64,000 bases of DNA from Comamonas sp. KCTC 72670 (GTDB lineage Bacteria; Myxococcota; Myxococcia; Myxococcales; Myxococcaceae): positions 438,037 to 502,036 of the forward strand of contig BNCN01000007.1 of the NCBI GenBank assembly GCA_014656495.1. Direction: 5' to 3'. The notes below the pieces were generated by a model. That model worked only from the letters and a program-made list of their open reading frames with translations, had not been told where the DNA came from and did not search any database. The translations under genes were made by a program, and so were the position numbers. Within the stretch, counting starts at the first letter, position 1. Each line of letters starts with the position of its first letter. This document shows positions 45,038 to 53,109 of the stretch, piece after piece.

Positions 45038-46039
45038 CTAGCGTCCGGCCGGAAGCTCGAGCACCGTGAGGAGCCCGGCTTCAGCGGCCGTCAAGCGTGG
45101 CGCGGCATTCACCAGCGCATTCGCGGTGGCCCGGTCGCCCGCCACTCCCCCCGGGATTTCCAACACCAGCTTCGGGTCAGCGTCGATTTCGATACGGTCC
45201 TTGGGCTCGTCCGCCCCCACCGCGATGGTCAACTCCAGGCGCACCCGTTCCTGTCCATCCTCCAACCCCACCACGGACTGGAACATGCCAGCCACCCGCC
45301 CCTTCCGGACTGGAAACGCGCCGCCGGAGATGTCCTCCTCGGCGAACACGGGGGCTACTTCTTCTTCGAAGTCGTCGCAATCCAGCCCCAGGCCGAGGGC
45401 CGCGAGCGCCGCCGACTCTACAAGGCCGACATGGCCCAGTTGCTCACTGTCCACCAGCTCGAAGAATTCGTCCTCGGACAGCCCCGCGCCCACCTTGCGC
45501 TGGAGCGCTTCACGGCGCGTCCGGGCGTCCACCACGCGCGTCACCGTCGCGCGCCGGACAGGACCGCACACCTGCCCCAGGGCCGCCACCAGCCGGTCCA
45601 TCACGAAGCCGGGATTGGCGCCCGTGCCCACCACCGCCACGCCCGCCTTCTGCGCGGCGGCGTCGAGCGTGTCCGCCAGCTCCGGGTACTTCAGGTGCGG
45701 AAAGGCCAGCTCCTCACACGTGCTGGCCACCGGCAGGCCGCGCTTCACCGCGTCCAGAATCTGGTCGATGACCTGCGGCAGGCGCGACCGGGTGGCATGC
45801 AGGACGACCACGCCCTTGCGCTTGCCCACCGCCTGCTCCAACGAGTCCACCACTTTGATGCGGGGGGCAGGACCGCCCAGGACGTCACCCAGGGGGCGAC
45901 CCACCAGGCTGGATTCCACGTCCACCGCGCCGATGAGCTCCACTTCCGGCGAGGACAGGGCAGCCCGGGCGATTTCCTGACCGATGAACCCCAGCCCCAT
46001 CACCACCACCGGCACGGGCCCTTCCGGGGCTTTTGCCAT
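45038..46039 (-). CDS. NAD(P)-dependent dehydrogenase, DapB-N/2,4-diaminopentanoate dehydrogenase-like
   Basis: A 333-residue Rossmann-fold enzyme: VVVMGLGFIGQEIARAAL gives the dinucleotide GxGxxG-type motif, and the sequence continues VDVESSLVGRPLGDVLGG, HATRSRLPQVIDQILDAV and VGTGANPGFVMDRLVAALG. The overall pattern is that of dihydrodipicolinate reductase N-terminal/2,4-diaminopentanoate dehydrogenase-like proteins. The true substrate is unknown. The ATG at 46039 has GGAG about 9 nt upstream, with a GTG 15 bp earlier as an alternative. It is divergent from the HD-GYP regulator. Confidence 0.72.
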   Translation of the reverse strand: MAKAPEGPVPVVVMGLGFIGQEIARAALSSPEVELIGAVDVESSLVGRPLGDVLGGPAPRIKVVDSLEQAVGKRKGVVVLHATRSRLPQVIDQILDAVKRGLPVASTCEELAFPHLKYPELADTLDAAAQKAGVAVVGTGANPGFVMDRLVAALGQVCGPVRRATVTRVVDARTRREALQRKVGAGLSEDEFFELVDSEQLGHVGLVESAALAALGLGLDCDDFEEEVAPVFAEEDISGGAFPVRKGRVAGMFQSVVGLEDGQERVRLELTIAVGADEPKDRIEIDADPKLVLEIPGGVAGDRATANALVNAAPRLTAAEAGLLTVLELPAGR

Positions 46040-46235
46040 CGGAGATTGCTCCACGATTCCAAGGGGTTAGCGCTACAGTCCAGCGTTGCCGCGCACCATA
46101 AATCACACCTTGGCGGGCAGGCAAGCGTGACGTGGTTCTACCACTCTTCCCGAATGGAAGAACCTCCAAGGATTTCCATGGCTTAGAAGCATCCAGAAGG
46201 CCCTGGGGGGTCTTTTGGGGCCTGCTACCCGCGTG

Positions 46236-46241
46236 TATAAA
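46236..46241 (+). promoter_or_regulatory. Candidate -10 element for the HD-GYP regulator
   Basis: TATAAA sits 36 bp before the ATG in the 238-bp divergent region, with GGAGG between it and the start codon. The region 17 bp further upstream (tttt gg) is a poor -35. Candidate only. Confidence 0.35.
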
Positions 46242-46277
46242 GCTGTACAGGCACGCTGTCCTGGAGGCACCTTCGGC

Positions 46278-47393
46278 ATGGATCGCATCCTCGTCGTGGA
46301 CGACGACGTTCTCATCCTGACCGCTCTGTCCCGCATCCTCCAGACCGAGGGGTACGACGTCGTCACGCACAGCGACCCGGCGGTGGCCGCTCGCGAGGTG
46401 GGCTTCCAGGTCGTCCTGACGGACTTCATGATGCCGTACCTCAACGGTATCGAGCTGCTCGGCGCGCTGCGGGAGAAGAACCCCAAGGCGGTGCGGCTGA
46501 TGCTGACGGCGGCGGCGGACTTCCGGACCGCCTCCGAGGCAGTGAACCGCGGCGAGGTCTTCCGCCTGCTGGGCAAGCCCTGGTCGCTCAGCGACCTGAC
46601 GAGCAGCGTACGGCAGGCCTTCGCGCACTACCGGCTGGTGGAAGCCAACGAGCGGCTGCAGCGCGAGGTGGCGGAGAAGAACGAGGAGCTGGTCGCCATC
46701 AACCGCGACCTGGAGCGCCGCGTGGTGGAGCGCACCACCGGGCTGCTCGACGGGCTCATCAGCGCCCTGGACTACCGCGACACGGAGACGCAGTGGCATT
46801 CGCGCCGCGTGTCGCTCTACTCGCGGCGGCTGGCGCAGGAGGTGGGCCTCTCGGGCGGTGCGCTCGACGTGGTGGAGCAAGGCGCGCTGCTGCACGACAT
46901 CGGGAAGATTGGCGTGAGTGACTCCATCCTGCTCAAGCCCGGTCCGCTCACGCCGGATGAATGGGTGGAGATGCGCAAGCACCCGGAGTTCGGTTACCGG
47001 ATGCTCGCGAAGATGCCGTACCTCCATGAGGCGGCGCTCATCGTGCTCCAGCACCAGGAACGGTGGGACGGCAAGGGCTACCCTCAGAACCTGGCGGGTG
47101 AGGACATCGTGCTGGGGGCGCGCATCTTCTGCCTCGTGGACACGGTGGATGCGATTACCTCCGACCGGCCCTACCGCAAGGGGCGGCCCATGAGCGTCGC
47201 CCGGGATGAAATCCGGCGCTGCGCCGGCACCCAGTTCGACCCGGCGCTGGCGGAGGCGTTCCTCAACATTCCGGAGACGGAGTGGCAGCGCATCCGCCAG
47301 GAAGTCGAGGCCATGGAGGCCGAGGAGAGCGCGCGCTGGAACAGCAACCCGCTCGGACCGCCCGCGCCCCTGGCGAAGGCCAGCGGCGCCTGA
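46278..47393 (+). CDS. Response regulator with HD-GYP output domain (RpfG type)
   Basis: A 371-residue protein: an N-terminal receiver (acidic pocket VDDD at 7-10, phospho-acceptor Asp49 in VVLTDFMMP), a helical linker, and an HD-GYP domain (about 155-340). LLHDIGKIG gives the HD pair His206-Asp207, and the GYP region reads HQERWDGKGYP (His259, Gln260, Asp264). HD-GYP enzymes hydrolyse c-di-GMP to pGpG or GMP; the second His of the usual HHE is Gln here, so metal binding may differ. GGAGG lies 10 nt upstream of the ATG. Its kinase is not adjacent. Confidence 0.9.
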   Translation: MDRILVVDDDVLILTALSRILQTEGYDVVTHSDPAVAAREVGFQVVLTDFMMPYLNGIELLGALREKNPKAVRLMLTAAADFRTASEAVNRGEVFRLLGKPWSLSDLTSSVRQAFAHYRLVEANERLQREVAEKNEELVAINRDLERRVVERTTGLLDGLISALDYRDTETQWHSRRVSLYSRRLAQEVGLSGGALDVVEQGALLHDIGKIGVSDSILLKPGPLTPDEWVEMRKHPEFGYRMLAKMPYLHEAALIVLQHQERWDGKGYPQNLAGEDIVLGARIFCLVDTVDAITSDRPYRKGRPMSVARDEIRRCAGTQFDPALAEAFLNIPETEWQRIRQEVEAMEAEESARWNSNPLGPPAPLAKASGA

Positions 47394-47405
47394 GCGGGCG
47401 CGGGT

Positions 47406-49571
47406 TCAGGGCGCCAGCTCCACCGCGCGCACCTCGCGGATGACGTCGCCTTCCAGGAGCGCGTCCACCACGTCCATGCCGGACACCACCTCGCCGAACG
47501 CCGTGTAGCGGCCGTCCAGGTGCGGCTGCGGCGCGTGCGTGAAGAAGAACTGGCTGCCGCCGGTGTCCTTCCCCGCCAGCGCCATGCCCACCGTGCCCCG
47601 GCGGTACGGACGGCGCGTGATTTCACAGCGGATGGAGTAGCCCGGGCCGCCCTCCCCGTCCCCGCGCGGGTCTCCCCCCTGCGCCACGAAGTCCGGCACC
47701 ACGCGGTGGAACGTCACGCCGTTGAAGAAGCCCTTGCGCGCCAGCGCGTGCAGGTTGCCGGACGTCAGCGGCGCCTCGTCCACATCCAGTCGCACGGTGA
47801 TGTCCCCCTTGTCGGTGCGGAACACCAGCCCGGCGCGCGGGGGCGCCGCCTGCGGCCGGAAGGTGTACGCGGGCAGCGGCACGCGCTTCGAACGCACGCG
47901 CTGCCCGGTCAGCTCGCTCAGCGCCTGCGCAGCCACGCGCCGCACGTTGGCGTGCGGATGCTCCAGCCACTCGCGAAGCCGAGGCTCGGCGGCGCGCCCC
48001 TGGAGCGCGACCAGCGCCCCCGCCACCGGCTCCACCAGGTCTCCAGGCGTCTGCGGCACGCGTGCCGCCAGGGCCTCCACCGCCGGCAGCGCCTCCGGGT
48101 CCTTCAGCTGCCCCGCCGTGGCCGCCGCCGCGCCCGCCACCACCAGGTCCTCACCTTCGATGAGCGGACGCACCGCGGCCGCCGCCTCGGGCACGGGCCG
48201 CGCCGCCACGGCCTCCAGCGCCGTCAGCTTCACGCGCGCGTCCGGGTGACGCAGGTACTTCACCGCGAAGGCCGCGCCGCCCTGCCCCTTCGACTGCGCC
48301 ACCTCGCGCAGGCCCAGGGCGAGCCGACGCGGCTCGTCGACGCGCCCGTAACCACAATCCAGGATTTCCTTAGGCGTGCCCGCCTGCCGGTCCATCGCGG
48401 CCGCGAGGCGGCAGTCCAGCCACGCCAGGTCGGCCCGCGCCACGTCCGATGCCGCGCCCCGGTCCGCGTCCGCCAGGGCCAGGCGCAGCGACTCGAACAC
48501 GGGACGGCCGAACGCGGGCAACCCCTGCTGCGCCAGCGCCAGGAGCGGATGGCCTTCCGCGGACCGCGCCAGCGTCTCCACCGTCGCCTTCGCCTCACCC
48601 GAAGCCGCGCTCGCCGCCTCCGGAGGCGCCATGCCCCGCGCCACCCGCTTCGCCCGGACCGTCAACGCCTCCAGCGCATCCACCGCCGTGCACGGACCGC
48701 TGCACGCCGCCGCCAGCTTCGCCAGCGAACGCGCCGCCTCCGACGCGACGCGTGGCGAGGGGTCCTCCAACAACCGCCCCAGCACCACCGCGTCCTCGGG
48801 CCCGCCCACGTCGCCAAAGCCCTTGGCGCACAGCGCCCTCACGTCCGCGTCCGCGTCTTCCAAGCAGCGGCGCAGCGCGGCCAGGGCCTGCGGACGCTTC
48901 ACCGTCGACAGCAGATAGGCAGCGCCGTAACGCGCCTCCACCGGCCGCTCCGCCGAGAGCAGCGCCGCCGCGGGCGCCAGGGGCACCTGCGCCGCCACCG
49001 CCGCGCCCCGAACCCGCGCGACCACACCCACGGCCTGCGCGGCCCGCCCCGCCAGGGACACATCGCCATCCCGCATCCGCTCCGTCAATCGCGTCACCGC
49101 CCCCGGCGACCCCAGCCGCCCCAGGGCATCCAGCAGCGTCCGGCGCACCGCCACGTCCGACTCGGCGTGCTCCGCCGCCAGCAACGCGGACTCCAGGGAC
49201 GCGAGCTCCGCCTCCACGAGCAGCTCCCACGAAAGGGCCAGCTCCCCCGCGGCGAAGGCGGCCTCGCCGCGCACCTCGGCGTCGGAGTCCTTCAGGCCCG
49301 CGAGGACCGGCGCCAACGTGGCGGGGTCCTGGATTCGAGCCAGCGCGCGCAGGGCCCGAGCACGAACCCGGGCATCCGAGGCGCTGCCCGCCAGCGACAC
49401 CAACGCGCCATCGCCCAAAGACCGCGAGTCCTCCCAGTCCTGGATGCGCGCGAGCGTCTGCGTGTCCAGGGGCGGCGTCTCCACGGGCGGTACGTTGCGG
49501 ACGCAGCCGGTGAGCAGGGAGAAGGTGACGGCACAGGTGGAGAGGGCACGGGCGGAGTGCGAGCGGCGCAT
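47406..49571 (-). CDS. HEAT-repeat lipoprotein fused to a cyclophilin-type peptidyl-prolyl isomerase
   Basis: A 721-residue lipoprotein (lipobox LLTGC, Cys23). Residues ~40-560 are HEAT-like helical repeats (for example VRARALRALARIQDPATLAPVLAGLKD). Residues ~580-721 form a cyclophilin domain: FHRVVPDFVAQGGDP (catalytic Arg in FHR), GTVGMALAGKDTGGSQFFFTHAP and YTAFGEVVSGMDVVDALL. It should catalyse proline isomerisation at the cell envelope with the HEAT part serving as a docking scaffold. It converges with the HD-GYP gene (12 bp between stops). This domain order is unusual outside related bacteria. Confidence 0.88.
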   Translation of the reverse strand: MRRSHSARALSTCAVTFSLLTGCVRNVPPVETPPLDTQTLARIQDWEDSRSLGDGALVSLAGSASDARVRARALRALARIQDPATLAPVLAGLKDSDAEVRGEAAFAAGELALSWELLVEAELASLESALLAAEHAESDVAVRRTLLDALGRLGSPGAVTRLTERMRDGDVSLAGRAAQAVGVVARVRGAAVAAQVPLAPAAALLSAERPVEARYGAAYLLSTVKRPQALAALRRCLEDADADVRALCAKGFGDVGGPEDAVVLGRLLEDPSPRVASEAARSLAKLAAACSGPCTAVDALEALTVRAKRVARGMAPPEAASAASGEAKATVETLARSAEGHPLLALAQQGLPAFGRPVFESLRLALADADRGAASDVARADLAWLDCRLAAAMDRQAGTPKEILDCGYGRVDEPRRLALGLREVAQSKGQGGAAFAVKYLRHPDARVKLTALEAVAARPVPEAAAAVRPLIEGEDLVVAGAAAATAGQLKDPEALPAVEALAARVPQTPGDLVEPVAGALVALQGRAAEPRLREWLEHPHANVRRVAAQALSELTGQRVRSKRVPLPAYTFRPQAAPPRAGLVFRTDKGDITVRLDVDEAPLTSGNLHALARKGFFNGVTFHRVVPDFVAQGGDPRGDGEGGPGYSIRCEITRRPYRRGTVGMALAGKDTGGSQFFFTHAPQPHLDGRYTAFGEVVSGMDVVDALLEGDVIREVRAVELAP

Positions 49572-49627
49572 GGCGCGGGCCTAGGTCAATTCCCCGCGAA
49601 AATCCAGGGGTTAGGCCCCGAGGGGGT

Positions 49628-50572
49628 TTGACACGCACGCCCCGGGGCTCCGAAGATACGCGCTGGTTTCTCTCCGCGGGAGCGCTGGTCCTGAACTGCC
49701 CTGGCTGCGGCTCGAAGGTAGCCGCCAACACGTCCATCTGTTCCGTCTGCGATTACATCATCGATGGCTCCTTCCTCTCGGGAGAGCCCGCCCCTGACGC
49801 TCCGGAGGAGTCCACGGACGCAGCCGAAGATCCTCGCCGGGCCGCGAAGCCACCACCGCCGCGCCGTCCCCGCCCGGCGACGGGCCGCTCCGGCAGCCGC
49901 CCAGCGGCCGCGGCGGCGCCCAGCGCGGACTCCACGAACATCCGGAGCATGGAGGAGGTCGCCCGGAGCGCGCCCCAGCAACGCGCCGCCAAGGCCGCTG
50001 CGCCCCGTCCCGCGCCTCGCCGGGCCCCGGCCCCCGAACCCGCGGCCTCCTCACCGGATCCGTGGGACCGCTCCTTGGATTCGGATGAGGGCAGCGGCGG
50101 TGTCACCGACCCCGACGAAATCATCCGCGACGCGAAGGAGCTGTTCGCGCAGCTCCAGGGCGGCGACAAGGTGGCCTTCTGGGGCGCCGCCGTGCTGCTG
50201 CTCTCGTGCTTCCTGCCGTGGAAGGAGACGGCGGTGGACGGCGACGTGCTCGGGTTGATGAGCATGGGCGTGGGCGCGTTCGTGATGGCCATCCTGCTGC
50301 TCACGGCCGTCACCATTCGCGTGAAGGGCTCGTTCCCGAACGTGAACCCCGTCGTGCCGTGGATGGGGCAGCTCGTCGTCAGCATCGTGTCCCTCATCTG
50401 GTGCGTCGTGTACATCAAGGTGTCGTCCGACACGACGATGGTGCCCACGCCCATCGGCAACTCGGAGATGATGAACTCGTCCCCCAGCTTCGGCGTGTAC
50501 GTCGCCGTGCTCAGCGCGGTCGCCACGCTGGGCGGCACGCTGCTGGGCCTCAAGGGACAGTCCGACCGCTGA
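49628..50572 (+). CDS. Zinc-ribbon membrane protein of unknown function
   Basis: A protein of up to 314 residues: a zinc ribbon with two CxxC pairs (NCPGCGSKVAANTSICSVCDY), a ~130-residue Pro/Arg/Ala-rich linker, and a C-terminal half with four hydrophobic segments (AVLLLSCFLPW, VGAFVMAILLLTAV, QLVVSIVSLIWCVVYI, VYVAVLSAVATLGG). No ATG or GTG precedes the zinc ribbon in frame: the available starts are a TTG at 49628 or a CTG near 49685, so the start is uncertain. It is 67 bp upstream of the MoxR gene. Function unknown. Confidence 0.7.
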   Translation: MTRTPRGSEDTRWFLSAGALVLNCPGCGSKVAANTSICSVCDYIIDGSFLSGEPAPDAPEESTDAAEDPRRAAKPPPPRRPRPATGRSGSRPAAAAAPSADSTNIRSMEEVARSAPQQRAAKAAAPRPAPRRAPAPEPAASSPDPWDRSLDSDEGSGGVTDPDEIIRDAKELFAQLQGGDKVAFWGAAVLLLSCFLPWKETAVDGDVLGLMSMGVGAFVMAILLLTAVTIRVKGSFPNVNPVVPWMGQLVVSIVSLIWCVVYIKVSSDTTMVPTPIGNSEMMNSSPSFGVYVAVLSAVATLGGTLLGLKGQSDR

Positions 50573-50639
50573 GGCGGCACTCGCGCCCACGAAAACCGCT
50601 GCCGCGCCTCGCGGCGGCGGACTAGCGTCTCCCGCCACC

Positions 50640-51575
50640 ATGTCCGACGCCACCCCACTCTCCCGTCTCACCGCCGCGCTCGACGCGGCCGTCTTCGGAC
50701 AACAGCGCGTGCTGGCGGACCTGATCACGGCCTTCCTCGCGCGAGGCCACGTGCTGCTGGAAGGCGTGCCGGGCGTCGCCAAGACGCTCACCGCGCGCAG
50801 CATGGCCGGCGCCCTGGGCCTGCTCTTCACGCGCATCCAGTTCACGCCGGACCTGATGCCGGCGGACATCCTGGGCACCAACATCTTCCAGCCCCAGGAC
50901 AACGCCTTCCGCCTCGTGAAGGGCCCCATCTTCACGGAGGTGGTGGTCGCGGACGAGATCAACCGCACCCCGCCCAAGACGCAGGCCGCGCTCCTGGAGG
51001 CCATGGAGGAGCGGCAGGTCACCATCGACGGCGTGTCCCACGCGCTGCCGCCGCACTTCTTCGTGGTGGCCACGCAGAACCCGCTGGAGCTCGAGGGCAC
51101 CTACCCGCTCCCCGAGGCCCAACTGGACCGCTTCCTCATGCGCGTACGCGTGGGCTACCCGGAAGCCGACGCGGAGACGACCATGCTCCGCGCCTTCCAC
51201 CAGCGCGAGGGCAAGCCCACGTCCACGCAGCAGGTGCTGGACGCGCCCACGCTGTTGGAGCTGCAGTCACGCGCGGCCCGCGTGTCGTGTGACGACTCCA
51301 TCCTCCAGTACGTGGTGGCGCTGGTCCGGGAGACCCGGGTGAATCCGCGGGTGCGGCTGGGCGCCAGCCCGCGCTCCGCCCAGGCCCTGCTCGCGGCGTC
51401 CAAGGCGCGCGCGGCGCTGATGGGCACCGACTTCGTCACGCCGGATGACGTGAAGGCCGTGGCCTTCAGCGTCCTCAACCACCGCCTGCTCCTCAAGGCC
51501 GAGGCCGAGGTGGAGGGAATCACCGCGGACGACGTGCTGAAGCAGACGCTCGAGCGGGTGCGAGTGCCCCGGTGA
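50640..51575 (+). CDS. MoxR-family AAA+ ATPase
   Basis: A 311-residue AAA+ protein: Walker A GVPGVAKT, Walker B VVADEINR, sensor 1 ATQNP and sensor 2 region RLGASPRSAQALL. MoxR proteins act as chaperone-like ATPases for metal insertion or protein assembly and are commonly encoded next to DUF58 proteins. The ATG at 50640 follows a 67-bp gap. Its stop overlaps the DUF58 start by 4 nt (GTGA), so the two are translated as a unit. Confidence 0.92.
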   Translation: MSDATPLSRLTAALDAAVFGQQRVLADLITAFLARGHVLLEGVPGVAKTLTARSMAGALGLLFTRIQFTPDLMPADILGTNIFQPQDNAFRLVKGPIFTEVVVADEINRTPPKTQAALLEAMEERQVTIDGVSHALPPHFFVVATQNPLELEGTYPLPEAQLDRFLMRVRVGYPEADAETTMLRAFHQREGKPTSTQQVLDAPTLLELQSRAARVSCDDSILQYVVALVRETRVNPRVRLGASPRSAQALLAASKARAALMGTDFVTPDDVKAVAFSVLNHRLLLKAEAEVEGITADDVLKQTLERVRVPR

Positions 51576-52909
51576 GCCTCGGGCGCCCCGTCCCCACCGG
51601 ACTCGCCGTGGGCCTGCTCGCGGCGGGGCTCCTCCCGGCCGCGTTGGCGGTGGCCAGCCCCGCGTTCGGGTGGCTCGCGCTGGCGGTGGACGTCGCCGTG
51701 CTCGCCCTCTGCGCGGTGGACTTCGCGCGGGCCCCTCGCGCGGAGGACGTGCGGGTGCGGCGCAGCGTGGAGCCCATCCTCTCCTCGGGTACGCGCAACA
51801 CGGTGCGCCTGGAGCTGGAGCGGATGGACACCGGCGCCAGCCCCCTGCACGTGGAGGTGCGCGACGAGCCGCCCGAGGACATGGCCAGCAGCGGGCACCG
51901 GCAGTCCACCACCCTGCCCGCGGCCCCGGCGTCACCGCGAGCGCTCAGCTACTTCGTCACGCCGCCCTCCCGAGGCGATGCCCGCTTCGGTGACGTGCAC
52001 CTCCGGCTGCTCGGGCCCCTGGGGCTGTGCGCGCGGCAGGTCCGCGTCCCCGCCGGACACACCGTGAAGGTGTACCCGGACCTCACCGCGCTCACCCGCG
52101 AGGCCCTGGCGCTGGCCCGCGCCGCCGAGTCCCCCTCCGCGCGCATCCAGCGGCGCCGCGCCGCCGAGGGCCGGGAGTTCGAGTCGCTGCGGGAGTACCG
52201 CCCCGGAGACGACTACCGCCACATCGACTGGAAGGCCTCCGCGCGCCACGCCCACACGCTGGTGCGCACGTGGCAGCCCGAGCGGCACCAGCCCGTGCTC
52301 CTGCTGCTGGACTGCGGGCGGCACATGGCGGGCCGCATCCAGGAGCGGCGCAAGCTGGACCACGCCGTGGACGCGGCGCTGCGGCTCGCCCGCGTGGGCC
52401 TGGAGGCCGGAGACGTGGTGGGCGTGCTCGCCTTCGCCAGCGGCGTGCGGGCCTACCTGCCGCCGCGCAAGGGCCGGGAGCACCTGCGCCTCATCACGGA
52501 ATCCCTGTACCGCACCGAGGCCGCGCTCGAGGAGAGCGACTATGGCCGCGCCTTCGACTTCGCCTTCGCCCGGCAGACGCGCCGCGCGCTGGTGGTGCTC
52601 TTCACGGACCTGGTGGACCCGGACGCCTCCGCCAGCCTCCTCACGCGCACGCTGGCGCTGCGGCCCCGGCACCTGCCCGTGGTCGCCTCGCTGCTCGACG
52701 AGGACGTCCAGGCCGCGGCGCACGGCGTGCCCGCCGAGACCCAGGACGCCTACGCGCGACAGGCCGCCGCGCGCCTGGAGACCGAGTTCCGCCGCACCGC
52801 CACCACCCTGCGAGACGCGGGCGCGCTGGTGGTCCGGGCCCCCGCGCGCGGCTTCGGCGCGGCCACCCTCAATGCCTATCTGGACGTGAAGGCGCGGGGG
52901 CAACTCTAG
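51572..52909 (+). CDS. DUF58 domain-containing protein
   Basis: A 445-residue protein with two N-terminal membrane helices, a beta region, then the DUF58 core: EFESLREYRPGDDYRHIDWKASARH and a VWA-like domain (LLLLDCGRHMAGR, VVLFTDLVDP). It is the usual partner of the MoxR ATPase. It starts at a GTG overlapping the moxR stop. No transglutaminase or VWA genes of the larger MoxR operons follow; a terminator-like hairpin lies 91 bp after the stop. Confidence 0.9.
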   Translation: MSLGRPVPTGLAVGLLAAGLLPAALAVASPAFGWLALAVDVAVLALCAVDFARAPRAEDVRVRRSVEPILSSGTRNTVRLELERMDTGASPLHVEVRDEPPEDMASSGHRQSTTLPAAPASPRALSYFVTPPSRGDARFGDVHLRLLGPLGLCARQVRVPAGHTVKVYPDLTALTREALALARAAESPSARIQRRRAAEGREFESLREYRPGDDYRHIDWKASARHAHTLVRTWQPERHQPVLLLLDCGRHMAGRIQERRKLDHAVDAALRLARVGLEAGDVVGVLAFASGVRAYLPPRKGREHLRLITESLYRTEAALEESDYGRAFDFAFARQTRRALVVLFTDLVDPDASASLLTRTLALRPRHLPVVASLLDEDVQAAAHGVPAETQDAYARQAAARLETEFRRTATTLRDAGALVVRAPARGFGAATLNAYLDVKARGQL

Positions 52910-52999
52910 GCCTCTGCGTCAAGTCCAGCGGAAAGTTTGTACGCAGTGTGCTGGCAACATGTATCGACGCCGCTCGCGAAGAAGCGTGCCAATCGCGCG

Positions 53000-53019
53000 G
53001 AGGCCGATTTTTCGGCCTC
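53000..53019 (+). terminator. Intrinsic terminator-like hairpin after the MoxR-DUF58 genes
   Basis: A perfect 8-bp stem (gaggccga/tcggcctc) with a TTTT loop, 91 bp after the DUF58 stop. The U-run is inside the loop rather than after the stem. Confidence 0.45.
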
Positions 53020-53032
53020 GGACACGACCCCC

Positions 53033-53060
53033 TTTACAGATGGACGCGCGTCAACAAAAT
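53033..53060 (+). promoter_or_regulatory. Candidate sigma-70-type promoter for the SNF2 helicase gene
   Basis: TTTACA (53033-53038, 5 of 6 to TTGACA), a 16-bp spacer and CAAAAT (53055-53060, 4 of 6 to TATAAT), about 50 bp upstream of the chosen start codon. Confidence 0.35.
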
Positions 53061-53109
53061 GGCCCGTCCTCGCCTGCCGTGACGGTGGGCGACCTCGAAA
53101 ACACCACGG

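Noticed and set aside
47520-49631. Open frame opposite the HEAT-cyclophilin gene
   Set aside because: Antisense of a GC-rich repeat protein; Arg/His/Gln-rich, no recognisable fold.
52951-52968. Possible sigma-54 site in the gap before the SNF2 gene
   Set aside because: TGGCAAC is present but the GC at -12 is missing at the required 10-bp distance.
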